NCBI GenBank assembly: GCA_031270565.1
Contig: JAISXJ010000197.1
Span: forward strand, 1-14,168
Direction of reading: 5' to 3'
Source of the DNA: Prevotellaceae bacterium
GTDB lineage: Bacteria > Bacteroidota > Bacteroidia > Bacteroidales > Paludibacteraceae
Length of the DNA stretch: 14,168 nucleotides
Shown: positions 1 through 7,259 of the stretch, piece by piece
Position numbering within the stretch: the stretch's first letter is position 1
How the letters are laid out: each line of letters starts with the position of its first letter
Notes under the pieces: generated by a model
Told to the model about the DNA's origin: nothing
Database searches by the model: none
What the model saw: the letters and a program-made list of their open reading frames with translations, nothing else
Made by a program: the position numbers and the translations under genes

Positions 1-540
1 TTCATGTGTCACAATCTTGGCGCTAATGAAGGGGCAGACCCGTTTACGCCTGCGGCGGAGATTCACGGGGCGATGTACCAGTTCGGCATTGGAACTGAGG
101 CATTGTCACAGGCAGACAATCTGTCTAACACGGGCGAAGTTCCAGGCTGGAATAACTCTGTTTCAGGAAGTGGTGACTGGGACATGGTTACCCAAAATCC
201 CTGTCCTCCCGGTTGGCGGGTTCCCACTATCGAGGAATGGGCTGCTGTGATAAATACCTCTAATAACGCTATCACAAAGGTAGGCACAGACTGGACGAGC
301 GGTTCTGGCAACTACTATACCGGTACGCAGATTGGCGACGCATTGTTTTTGCCCACTGCCGGCCTCCGGAGCACCAGTAATGGCTCGTTGAACTTCCGTG
401 GCATCTACGGCTACTACTGGAGCTCTACTGCTGATGGTAGCTACAACGGTCACTACCTGGGCCTCAACAGCGTTGACCAGGGCACGGGCAACAACTTCTC
501 TCGGTCGTACGGCTTTAGTGTTCGCTGCGTGGCGGAATAA
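1..540 (+). CDS. FISUMP-domain protein, C-terminal part (5' end outside window)
   Basis: The frame is open from base 1 (ttc, Phe, then ATG at 4) to TAA at 538-540, so the visible 179 codons are the C-terminal part of a longer gene. The sequence matches the Fibrobacter succinogenes major paralogous (FISUMP) domain: an opening MCHNLGA, then CPPGWRVPTIEEW, LPTAGLRS, YYWSST and a terminal GFSVRCV with conserved aromatic and Gly residues. Such domains sit at the C-terminus of secreted or lipid-anchored surface proteins of Bacteroidota and Fibrobacteres; their molecular role is unknown. No catalytic residues or membrane segments are visible, and no T9SS sorting domain follows the FISUMP module. The ATG at position 4 is very unlikely to be the real start because the FISUMP module is already under way there. 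The gene converges on the minus-strand rluD-like gene across a shared terminator. The family call is firm; the function and the missing N-terminus are unknown. Confidence 0.85.
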   Translation, partial: FMCHNLGANEGADPFTPAAEIHGAMYQFGIGTEALSQADNLSNTGEVPGWNNSVSGSGDWDMVTQNPCPPGWRVPTIEEWAAVINTSNNAITKVGTDWTSGSGNYYTGTQIGDALFLPTAGLRSTSNGSLNFRGIYGYYWSSTADGSYNGHYLGLNSVDQGTGNNFSRSYGFSVRCVAE

Positions 541-560
541 AAGCGACTGCCAAAGCAAAC

Positions 561-590
561 AAAAAGCCTCCAGTGATGGGGGCTTTTTTA
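561..590. terminator. Rho-independent terminator, probably bidirectional
   Basis: A 12-bp stem (561-572 with 577-588, one T-G wobble) closes a GTGA loop, which fits the GNRA class. T residues follow on the plus strand and an A-run precedes the stem, so the hairpin also has a U-tract when read on the minus strand. It lies 20 bp after the FISUMP stop and about 115 bp beyond the rluD stop, so it can end both convergent transcripts. Confidence 0.8.
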
Positions 591-714
591 GTTTTTAGTT
601 ACTAGAGTGTAGTTAGTAGTGAAAATATTTTTGCGTGCCTTGTGGGGTAAGAACGCCTGACGGCGTTTATTCATTCTTCAACTACACTCTAAACTCTAAT
701 AACTACAAACTAAA
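587..714. repeat. Inverted pair of degenerate heptamer arrays around a hairpin
   Basis: Plus-strand 587-621 reads as five consecutive 7-mers: TTTAGTT, TTTAGTT, ACTAGAG, TGTAGTT, AGTAGTG. Minus-strand 714-680 reads as TTTAGTT, TGTAGTT, ATTAGAG, TTTAGAG, TGTAGTT. The two arms face each other and include an exact 11-bp inverted repeat (604-614 with 680-690). Near the centre is a smaller hairpin, AACGCC/GGCGTT (652-657 with 662-667, loop TGAC). The right arm overlaps the last codons and stop of the rluD-like gene. The same heptamer theme recurs at 7260-7352. Confidence 0.6.
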
Positions 715-1773
715 AAAAGGCGTGTACCTTCTCCAACGTTCAATGAGTGTTGCGAAGTCATCGGGAAGGTCAGAAGAGAAAAGCATCCTCTCGCCGTTGG
801 CGGGATGCGTGAAGCCGAGCGTTTTGGCATGCAATGCCTGTCTGGGACAGACATCGAAACAGTTTTGAACAAACTGTTTATATTTTGCAAACAGATTGCC
901 TTTCACGATTTCATTTCCGCCATAACGCGCATCATTGAACAGCGGATGTCCGATGTGTTGCATGTGGACGCGAATCTGGTGCGTGCGTCCCGTCTCCAAA
1001 CGGCACTCAACCAGCGTAACGTATGCAAAACGTTCCAGCACGCGATAATGGGTAATGGCATGCTTAGCATACGGATTTTCCCCCTCCGGAAAAACGGTAA
1101 ACCGCATGCGGTCTTTTGGGTCGCGGGCTAAATCGCCTCTGATAACACCGCTGTCTGTTTTCAATACACCCCAAACAAGTGCATTGTAGGTTCTGTCGGT
1201 GGTTTTCTCAAAGAACTGCAATCCCAGATGTGCCTTGGCAGCCTCATTCTTGGCAATAAGCAGCAGTCCTGACGTCTCCTTGTCGATGCGATGTACCAAG
1301 CCGATATGTGGATTGTTGGCGTCAAAATCGGGATTATCTTTCAGATGCCACGCCAGAGCGCTGAGCAGCGTCCCGTGCGCATTGCCTATTCCCGGATGAA
1401 CCACTAATCCCGCCTGCTTGTTTAGGACAATAATATCGGCATCTTCATAAACAATATTCAGTGGGATATCTTCAGCAACAATGGTATAGTCAACAGGCGG
1501 ATGGTCGAGCAAAATGGCGATTACATCATGAGGTTTGACCTTGTAATTCGATTTTACCGCCTTCCCATTCACACGAATATATCCGGCATCGGCAGCCTCC
1601 TGAATACGGTTGCGCGACGTATCCGGCAGACAGTTGACCAGATACTTGTCAATACGCAGCAACGACTGCCCTTTGTCCACCACAAAACGGCGATGTTCAA
1701 AAAGCTCTTCGGCATCCTCCGGAGCTGTTGCGTACAGGTTATTATCAAAACCGGTGTCGAAAGGTTCAACCAT
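703..1773 (-). CDS. rluD: RluD-type 23S rRNA pseudouridine synthase (RluA family)
   Basis: This is a 356-residue RluA-family pseudouridine synthase, predicted to isomerise uridines in 23S rRNA in the cytoplasm. An N-terminal S4 RNA-binding domain spans about residues 38-90 (LLRIDKYLVN through SNYKVKPHDVI). The catalytic domain carries the family motif HRIDKETSG with the catalytic aspartate at about residue 164, followed by a GRTHQIRVHM-type motif. I chose the ATG at 1771-1773 because the frame can only be extended to a TTG at 1845, which adds 24 hydrophobic residues atypical of the family; homologues start close before the acidic stretch that precedes the S4 domain. It lies 82 nt downstream of the skp-like gene and is probably its co-transcribed partner, closing the envelope operon. 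Oddly, the last residues (FFSL) and the TAG stop are encoded by the heptamer repeat array at 680-714. The choice of RluD over RluA or RluC is by overall similarity. Confidence 0.92.
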   Translation of the reverse strand: MVEPFDTGFDNNLYATAPEDAEELFEHRRFVVDKGQSLLRIDKYLVNCLPDTSRNRIQEAADAGYIRVNGKAVKSNYKVKPHDVIAILLDHPPVDYTIVAEDIPLNIVYEDADIIVLNKQAGLVVHPGIGNAHGTLLSALAWHLKDNPDFDANNPHIGLVHRIDKETSGLLLIAKNEAAKAHLGLQFFEKTTDRTYNALVWGVLKTDSGVIRGDLARDPKDRMRFTVFPEGENPYAKHAITHYRVLERFAYVTLVECRLETGRTHQIRVHMQHIGHPLFNDARYGGNEIVKGNLFAKYKQFVQNCFDVCPRQALHAKTLGFTHPANGERMLFSSDLPDDFATLIERWRRYTPFFSL

Positions 1774-1855
1774 AGCTGAATGTTTCTGTGGAAATTTCAA
1801 AAAAAGCGCTGTCGCAAACGACAACGCCTTGATATATGAAAACAATTTGGAACAA

Positions 1856-2362
1856 TCAAAGAATCCCCAGCTCTTTTTTTACCAGAGCCGTAATGTCGAT
1901 AGCTTTTTCAGATTTGTAAACGACGCCACCCTCGTCAAGATTGAAAACGAAGAAGAAGTTATTCTTTTTTCCGACAGCCTCAATGGCTTTCTTCAGCCGT
2001 TCCTGCACAGGCTGAAGCAGTTTTGCTTGTTTGTCCTGCATTTCGGTGTAAAGCGTCTGCTGCGCATTTTGATAGCGCTGGTAAAGAATTTGCAAATCCT
2101 CCTCCTGCACCTTACGGATAGATTCCGACAGGGTGGCTCTCTCTTTTTCATACTTTGCCGCCTTATCCTCAATCTCTTTCTGCATATCCTGCATATATTT
2201 GGTATTCTGAGCGTTAAAGTCGGCTATTTCCTTTTCAATAGCGTTAATTTCGGGCATCTCCATCATTACCTCCTGAGCGCTGATATACCCAAATTTCAAC
2301 TCCTGAGCCGATACAGTTAACGGCAATGCGATAATGGAAAACAAAAGAATGGCTTTTTTCAT
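1856..2362 (-). CDS. OmpH/Skp family periplasmic chaperone (copy 1)
   Basis: This is a 168-residue OmpH/Skp-type chaperone, a periplasmic holdase for unfolded outer-membrane proteins on their way to BamA. The signal peptide is residues 1-19 (MKK, hydrophobic core, cleavage after VSA). After the short family strand FGYISAQEV comes a Lys/Glu/Gln-rich helical region with heptad character, about residues 40-125, which would form the tentacle arms. The C-terminal part returns to the trimerisation body (FFFVFNLDEGGVVY, then DITALVKKELGI). I chose the ATG at 2360-2362 over the in-frame ATG at 2372-2374 because it puts MKK directly before the hydrophobic core. It is a divergent paralogue of the next gene upstream; paired skp-like genes downstream of bamA are common in Bacteroidales. 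A promoter candidate in the 3' end of copy 2 could let copy 1 and the rluD-like gene be expressed apart from bamA. Confidence 0.9.
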   Translation of the reverse strand: MKKAILLFSIIALPLTVSAQELKFGYISAQEVMMEMPEINAIEKEIADFNAQNTKYMQDMQKEIEDKAAKYEKERATLSESIRKVQEEDLQILYQRYQNAQQTLYTEMQDKQAKLLQPVQERLKKAIEAVGKKNNFFFVFNLDEGGVVYKSEKAIDITALVKKELGIL

Positions 2363-2539
2363 GTCTTTATACATTATGGTTTTTTGTGATTATTTATTGG
2401 GGGCTTCTAAAAATTAGATTTTTCAAGGCTTGCCATTGAGGTAAAAGCGGAGTTTACTAACGTAAATGAGCATTTTACCGAAAGAGCGTAACACAGAAAA
2501 AGCAATTTTTTGAAGTTCCCTATTGTCAAAACAAGCGGA
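2363..2539 (-). promoter_or_regulatory. Untranslated leader of skp copy 1 with nested inverted repeats
   Basis: This roughly 175-nt gap inside an otherwise compact operon contains nested inverted repeats. The outer pair is GGTAAAA/TTTTACC (2440-2446 with 2473-2479) and the inner pair is TTTAC/GTAAA (2453-2457 with 2462-2466). A second weak, AT-rich hairpin lies at 2409-2423. On the minus strand these would lie in the 5' leader of the RNA from the promoter at 2540-2569. No known riboswitch is recognised, and neither hairpin has a convincing U-tract. Function unknown. Confidence 0.35.
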
Positions 2540-2569
2540 CAAAGATACGCCTTTATTTTGAATATCCAA
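2540..2569 (-). promoter_or_regulatory. Candidate Bacteroidota promoter, TTG-N19-TATCTTTG
   Basis: Read on the minus strand, TATCTTTG (2547-2540) matches the Bacteroidota -7 consensus TAnnTTTG. It is preceded by TTG (2569-2567) at a 19-nt spacer, within the usual -33/-7 spacing. It overlaps the stop end of skp copy 2 and would start transcription near 2533, upstream of skp copy 1 and the rluD-like gene. Identified by consensus only. Confidence 0.55.
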
Positions 2570-3068
2570 GTTCGGAGAGTATCAGCTCGCTAATGTCAAT
2601 TTTTGGACTTGCAAAAATCAGTCCCGCTGTGGATGTTTTGTCCAGAATCATTTGGTAATTCTCTCTGTTAGAGACAGTTTGAATGGCATTGTAAATCTCC
2701 TCCTGAATAGGTTTAATCAGGCTTTCGCGTTTCTGAAACAACTCGCCCTCGGCGCCAAAATATTTCCGTTTCAAGTCATTGGCTTCTTTTTCTCTGGCAA
2801 GAATGTCATCTTCGCGATTTTTCTTCATCTCGGCGGAAAGGAAGACCAGTTCTGTCTGATAGTTTTTGTACATGGTCTGTACTTCCGTCAATTTAATCTC
2901 TATTTCTTTTTGCCATTTGGTGGAAAGCAGGTTCAACTGTTCGTTTGCCGATTCGTAAGCGGGAATGGCTTTCAGGATATATTCCATATCCACCAGTGCA
3001 AATTTTTGGGCATTTGCGGTACCCGTCAAAGCCGCCACAGCGACCAAAGCAATTAAAAATTTTTTCAT
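2553..3068 (-). CDS. OmpH/Skp family periplasmic chaperone (copy 2)
   Basis: This is a 171-residue OmpH/Skp-type periplasmic chaperone. The signal peptide is residues 1-20 (MKKFLIALVAVAAL, cleavage after ANA). The mature N-terminus FALVDMEYIL is the usual first strand of the family. A long charged helical hairpin (about residues 40-130, with EKEANDLKRKYFGAEGELF at the turn region) is followed by the conserved IKPIQEEIYNAI and a C-terminal DISELILSELGY. It starts 45 bp after the bamA stop on the same strand, so the chaperone is made with the insertase it feeds. Its length and architecture match the family. The ATG at 3066-3068 fits the signal peptide exactly. It is similar to copy 1 in layout but clearly divergent in sequence, so the duplication is old. 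Confidence 0.91.
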   Translation of the reverse strand: MKKFLIALVAVAALTGTANAQKFALVDMEYILKAIPAYESANEQLNLLSTKWQKEIEIKLTEVQTMYKNYQTELVFLSAEMKKNREDDILAREKEANDLKRKYFGAEGELFQKRESLIKPIQEEIYNAIQTVSNRENYQMILDKTSTAGLIFASPKIDISELILSELGYSK

Positions 3069-3113
3069 AACAGCAGGTTATTTATATGTGATAACTAAAA
3101 GAATGGTCTGTTT

Positions 3114-5717
3114 CTAAAATTCCTGTCCGAGAATAAAAGCAAACTGGCTGCCGCTTGATGTGCGTACACCGTTAATGGCGTCGAAGCCGTAACCCCAGTC
3201 CACGCCCAGCAGCCCGAACATCGGCAGAAATACACGCACGCCCACACCCGCCGAACGTTTCAGGTCGAACGGATTAAATTTTGAAAATTCATCCCAGCAG
3301 TTGCCCGCCTCCAGAAATGCCAGCGCCCAAATCATGGTTGACTGTTGCATCAGAACGGGGTAACGCAGTTCCACCGACAGACGTGTGTAGAGATTGCCGT
3401 TGTAATTGCCGTTTTTGTCTATCGGGGTTAAAGAGTTGGACAGATAGCCGCGCAATCCCACCACTTCCGTTCCGGCAGTGGTGTAGCTTGACATGCCGTC
3501 GCCACCAACATTGAATTTTTCAAACGGAGAGCGTTTATTCTTGTTGTAATAGCCGACAAAACCGTATTCCACGCGGGTCATCAGCACCAGTTTTTCGTTT
3601 TTGGAAAGCGGCGTAAACATCTTGGCATTGAATTTCACCTTGTAATATTCCACCCAACGATATTTCTGCTCATCGGTAGCTGTCGAATAGTCAACATTAT
3701 CAAAGAGCGAATAGGGCAATGTAGCGCTTGCTGAGAGTGCGAATGTTGAGCCGCTGCGCGTGTAAATCGGATTATCAATTGAACTGCGTCCCAGAGTTAC
3801 ACCCAGCGCCAAATTGTTTGCCACGCCATCGGAGAAGCCGAAATAGTATTTGTACCAATTCTTTAGATCGTAGTGTTGAAAAGATAATTCCGTGTAGAGC
3901 GTAAAATAGTCGTCCGGCCACTTCAGGCGTGTACCTATCCCTGCGGAAAATCCAAGTGTTTGCATTCGCGTACCACTGTCGTATTCAGGCGTGTAGGAGT
4001 AATAGTTGTTGTTGCCGTAATAATTGTTGTAGTAATAGTTGTTGTAATTTGTCAGGTAGGCATCCTGATAACGTTTACTTATACCTGTTTGAATGGCGTA
4101 ATAGGCGCTTACCGAAAGCGAGTTGGGGCGTTTGCCTCCCAGCCATGGCTCGAAAAACGAAAGGCTGTAGTTTTGGTAGTTTTTGCCGTTTGCCTGCGCA
4201 CGTACGCTGAATGTCTGTCCTTCGCCCTGCGGAACAATGCGATACATTTCCTTGCGGAAAAGATTTTGAATGGCAAAATTGGTAAATTTGATACCGACAG
4301 AGAGTACAATACCTTGCTGTCCCCAGCCTGCCGAGAACTCGAACTGGTCGCTTGATTTGGTTTCAAGGTTATAGACAATATCCACAGTACCGTCCTCCTG
4401 ATTGGGTTGAATATCAACGCCAGAATAGAGTGTTTCTTCGTTAAAAAGTTTCATCTGCGCCAAATCGCGCAGAGAACGCACCAGGTCGCTTTGACTGTAA
4501 AGCGCTCCCGGACGTGTCCGCAATTCCCGACGCACAACGTGTTCATAAACCCGATCATTACCATTGATAATGACCTGATTGATGGTTGCCGGTTTGCCCT
4601 CGTACATACGCATCTCAAAGTTGATACTGTCGCCGTTAATGGTGGTTTCTACGGGGTCAATATTGAAAAAGAGGTAGCCGTTGTCCTTGTAAAGCGACGA
4701 CACGGCGTCTTCGTCCTGAAACAGACGTTTTTCAAGCAATTTCAGATTATAAACGTCGCCTTTGGCGATATTAAGAAAATTATCCAGCGTTCCGCTCGGA
4801 TAGATGGTATTGCCACTCCAGGCGATGTTACCAAAGTAGTATTTTTTCCCCTCGTCAACGGTCAGGAAAATATCTACGTGCTCTTCACTGATACGCGCCA
4901 CGCTGTCGGAGACGAGTTGCGCATCGCGATAACCCACCTCGTTGTATTTGGCAACAATCAGACCTTTATCTTCGGCATATTTCGATGCAATAAATTTCTT
5001 GCTTTTGAAAATGTTTAGCAAATAACCCGAACGGTGAGTTCCTTTCATAGCACGGTCTATCTGATTCAGCGACAGGGCGTTGTTGCCATTCACAATAATA
5101 TTGCGAACTTTCACTTTCATTTTTTTATCAATGGTAACGTCCAGAATAACGCTGCCGGGCGTGGTCGGGTCGTTTTTTTCGTAGATAAATACGGAACAAT
5201 TGTCGTAGCCTTTTTCGGAAAAATGTTTTTTGACCAGTATTTTTGTACGGTCAATAAGGTCGGGGGTGAGTTGTGCGCCTTTTGAAAGTCCTATCTTCGG
5301 CTCCAAATCTTCCTGATCCGATTTTTTCATCCCGTAATAGTTGATTTGAGATATGCGCGGACGCTGTTTCAGAGCGATATGCAGCCACACGCTGTCGCTG
5401 GTCATCTGATCAAGCAATATTTTTACCTCCGAAAAATAGCCCTGTTTCCAAAATTTCGTTACCGCTGAGGTTATCTCCGTACCCGGAATGGAGATTGTTT
5501 GCCCTACAGACAAGCCCGAAAATCCGATAAGGACATAATCTTCGTAGAAGTCTGAGCCGGATACACGTATGCCGGCGATAACACGCTCACGCGGCGTGCC
5601 CGAATAACTGATGTCAGGCAGCGGAGCAACGGTGTCGATTGGCTGCGCCACGATTTTCAACGGTAACAGCGCGATGCACATTATCGACAATAGAGGCAAA
5701 AAATTGAGTTTATTCAT
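3114..5717 (-). CDS. bamA: Outer membrane protein assembly factor BamA (Omp85)
   Basis: BamA is the essential core of the BAM complex and folds beta-barrel proteins into the outer membrane. The 867-residue product has a signal peptide (residues 1-24, cleavage after IVA), a periplasmic region to about residue 455 that would hold five POTRA domains (recurring patterns such as VNGN-AL and VIINGNDRVYEHVVRREL), and a C-terminal 16-strand barrel. The Omp85 loop-6 signature (V/I)RG(F/Y) appears as LRGY with Arg at about residue 756, and the chain ends in a beta-signal with terminal Phe (FAFILGQEF). I chose the ATG at 5715-5717 because it starts the signal peptide; the frame extends upstream only to a TTG at 5744. 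A barrel segment at about residues 552-576 is almost entirely Tyr and Asn and is probably an extracellular loop. The gene sits 48 bp after uppS and 45 bp before skp copy 2, so one transcript is likely. Confidence 0.96.
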   Translation of the reverse strand: MNKLNFLPLLSIMCIALLPLKIVAQPIDTVAPLPDISYSGTPRERVIAGIRVSGSDFYEDYVLIGFSGLSVGQTISIPGTEITSAVTKFWKQGYFSEVKILLDQMTSDSVWLHIALKQRPRISQINYYGMKKSDQEDLEPKIGLSKGAQLTPDLIDRTKILVKKHFSEKGYDNCSVFIYEKNDPTTPGSVILDVTIDKKMKVKVRNIIVNGNNALSLNQIDRAMKGTHRSGYLLNIFKSKKFIASKYAEDKGLIVAKYNEVGYRDAQLVSDSVARISEEHVDIFLTVDEGKKYYFGNIAWSGNTIYPSGTLDNFLNIAKGDVYNLKLLEKRLFQDEDAVSSLYKDNGYLFFNIDPVETTINGDSINFEMRMYEGKPATINQVIINGNDRVYEHVVRRELRTRPGALYSQSDLVRSLRDLAQMKLFNEETLYSGVDIQPNQEDGTVDIVYNLETKSSDQFEFSAGWGQQGIVLSVGIKFTNFAIQNLFRKEMYRIVPQGEGQTFSVRAQANGKNYQNYSLSFFEPWLGGKRPNSLSVSAYYAIQTGISKRYQDAYLTNYNNYYYNNYYGNNNYYSYTPEYDSGTRMQTLGFSAGIGTRLKWPDDYFTLYTELSFQHYDLKNWYKYYFGFSDGVANNLALGVTLGRSSIDNPIYTRSGSTFALSASATLPYSLFDNVDYSTATDEQKYRWVEYYKVKFNAKMFTPLSKNEKLVLMTRVEYGFVGYYNKNKRSPFEKFNVGGDGMSSYTTAGTEVVGLRGYLSNSLTPIDKNGNYNGNLYTRLSVELRYPVLMQQSTMIWALAFLEAGNCWDEFSKFNPFDLKRSAGVGVRVFLPMFGLLGVDWGYGFDAINGVRTSSGSQFAFILGQEF

Positions 5718-5765
5718 ATACAAATCAATCCTCAAAAGAGGCAAAATAGTAAAAATATATAACCT

Positions 5766-6494
5766 TTATAACTGTTCACTGGTCTTTCCAAACCGGCGTT
5801 CGCGTTGCTGGTAACTGACAATCGCTTTATAAAACTCCGCTTCTCTGAAATCAGGCCAGAGCGTATCGGTAAAATAGAGTTCGGAGTAGGCTATTTGCCA
5901 GAGCAAAAAATTGCTCACACGCACCTCCCCACTGGTACGTATCAGCAAATCGGGATCGGGAAAGCGTTCTGTCTCCAGAAAGGAGGCAAAAACCTGTTCA
6001 TCAATCTCTTCTGAAGACAATGCCCTGTCAACAATCCGTTTGGCTGCCTGAACTATTTCCCAGCGCGAAGAGTAACTCAAAGCCAAAATCAGCGTTAAAC
6101 CGGTATTACCGCCTGTATCGCTGATACATTTACGCAGTTTTTGCGCCGTTAGAACAGGCATACGCGCTATATCTCCAATAACATCAAATCGAATATTATT
6201 TCGCTGAAATGTAGGCGTTTCCTTTTCGATACTGTCCACTAACAGCTCCATCAGCCCGTCTATTTCGTTTTGGGGACGGTTCCAGTTTTCGGTGGAAAAT
6301 GTATAAAGCGTCAAGTAGCGAATACCCAGCTCGGTAGCAGCTTCCGTTACCGACCGCACCGACTGCACGCCACGGTGATGCCCCACCAGACGGTCAAGTC
6401 CGCGATGTTTTGCCCATCGTCCATTACCGTCCATGATGATGGCTATGTGAGCGGGCAACGCTTCTTTCGCTATTTGTTCTTTGTACGATACCAA
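5766..6494 (-). CDS. uppS: Undecaprenyl pyrophosphate synthase (cis-prenyltransferase)
   Basis: UppS condenses farnesyl diphosphate with isopentenyl diphosphates to make undecaprenyl diphosphate, the lipid carrier for peptidoglycan and surface glycans, at the cytoplasmic face. The family signatures are all present: HIAIIMDGNGRWAKHRG with the catalytic Asp at residue 22, GHHRG, LTLYTFSTENWNRP, and RTSGEVRVSNFLLWQIAYSE near the C-terminus with the substrate-binding Arg and Ser residues. The length of 242 residues is normal. No ATG lies upstream of the MDGNGRW Met, so the gene must use a non-ATG start. I prefer the TTG at 6492-6494 (MVSYKEQI), which matches where homologues begin; a TTG at 6516-6518 is the alternative and would overlap the upstream stop codon as TTGA, suggesting coupled translation. 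It sits between the porG-like gene and bamA in one operon. Confidence 0.95.
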   Translation of the reverse strand: MVSYKEQIAKEALPAHIAIIMDGNGRWAKHRGLDRLVGHHRGVQSVRSVTEAATELGIRYLTLYTFSTENWNRPQNEIDGLMELLVDSIEKETPTFQRNNIRFDVIGDIARMPVLTAQKLRKCISDTGGNTGLTLILALSYSSRWEIVQAAKRIVDRALSSEEIDEQVFASFLETERFPDPDLLIRTSGEVRVSNFLLWQIAYSELYFTDTLWPDFREAEFYKAIVSYQQRERRFGKTSEQL

Positions 6495-6514
6495 TGTGTT
6501 ACGCAATAAAATTG

Positions 6515-7183
6515 TCAACGATTATAAACGTGTTTGGGAGGTCCGGCACACGGCGCACAACGCTCCCACAAATCAACGGAAAAATACATCGCAACAGTGG
6601 AATACCAGTCGGTGTTGTTCCAACCGCCCTGATTAAGCCCTAACGGGTTATCTATTCCGTCAAAATTATCATTCCAAATCACCTTTTGAGATGACCAGTA
6701 AGCGCCAAGATTAAATCGCTGTGCGATTCGCCACTTCACGCCCACGCCAAAAGGCACCACTCCTCCCACATCCAAATGAAAGGTTGAAAAACCCAACCCT
6801 GCAAAGATATACGGCGTAATATTGTAAGTATGTGGGTTAAAGGGTGTTGCTCCGTAATTGAAAAAATTAAATTCTCCTATAACCGCACCGTCCACAAAGG
6901 TTGTGCGGCGCATACTCTCATCGAAAACAGCAATGCCTGTCTGTCCGCCCGAAACCTGAAACTTTAACTCCCAGCGATTGTTAAAACGGTACTTGAAAAA
7001 AGCGCCGGCAGTTGTCAGCATATTGTTTAACAGCGTATTATTAACATCGCCCAGATAGTAAGAGCCGCCACCAAGAATACCAAGCTCCAAATAGTATGTT
7101 TTATACCTCTGTGCCGATGACGGCACGGTCAGCATAAACATAACGGGCAACAGCACAATGGGGAAACTTTTCTTTATATTCAT
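6515..7183 (-). CDS. porG: PorG-like outer membrane protein (DUF6089 family)
   Basis: This 222-residue protein has a signal peptide (residues 1-24, cleavage after PSSA) and a mature part dominated by amphipathic beta-strands typical of a small 8-stranded outer-membrane barrel, including LELGILGGGSYYLGDVN, TPYIFAGLGFSTF and VGVKWRI. It fits DUF6089, conserved in Bacteroidota next to uppS and bamA. As I recall, the P. gingivalis member of this family at the same place is PorG, an outer-membrane protein required for type IX secretion and associated with PorK/PorN. I infer the same role here; no experiment backs it for this organism. The C-terminal tail has two closely spaced cysteines (RCAPC, residues 209 and 212) that could form a disulfide. 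I chose the ATG at 7181-7183 over the one at 7250-7252 because it starts the signal peptide and lies about 50 nt after the predicted transcription start, whereas the longer start falls upstream of it. First gene of the operon. Confidence 0.82.
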   Translation of the reverse strand: MNIKKSFPIVLLPVMFMLTVPSSAQRYKTYYLELGILGGGSYYLGDVNNTLLNNMLTTAGAFFKYRFNNRWELKFQVSGGQTGIAVFDESMRRTTFVDGAVIGEFNFFNYGATPFNPHTYNITPYIFAGLGFSTFHLDVGGVVPFGVGVKWRIAQRFNLGAYWSSQKVIWNDNFDGIDNPLGLNQGGWNNTDWYSTVAMYFSVDLWERCAPCAGPPKHVYNR

Positions 7184-7241
7184 TACTGCAACGGATTCTA
7201 CAAGTTCCTTATAGAACGTTTTTCCTCCATAAAAATTGCTG

Positions 7242-7249
7242 CAAAAGTA
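7242..7249 (-). promoter_or_regulatory. -7 box of the porG-uppS-bamA-skp operon
   Basis: Read on the minus strand, TACTTTTG (7249-7242) matches the Bacteroidota -7 consensus TAnnTTTG. No clear TTG is seen at the expected -33 distance, which falls in the heptamer repeat at 7260 and above. Transcription would begin near 7235, leaving about a 50-nt leader before the ATG at 7183. This supports that start over the longer one. Confidence 0.5.
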
Positions 7250-7259
7250 CATAAAAGTT

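Noticed and set aside
703..1845. Longer rluD start at TTG 1845
   Set aside because: The extra 24 residues are hydrophobic and atypical; the ATG at 1773 gives a normal N-terminus for the family.
1610..2320. Plus-strand frame of 236 codons opposite the rluD-like and skp genes
   Set aside because: It crosses two well-supported minus-strand genes and their gap; the opposite strand has signal peptide and family motifs, this one does not.
4407..5018. Plus-strand frame of 203 codons inside bamA
   Set aside because: Antisense shadow of the POTRA region; no start context or family motif.
6515..7252. Longer start of the porG-like gene at ATG 7252
   Set aside because: It lies upstream of the transcription start predicted from the -7 box at 7242-7249, and the signal peptide begins at 7183.
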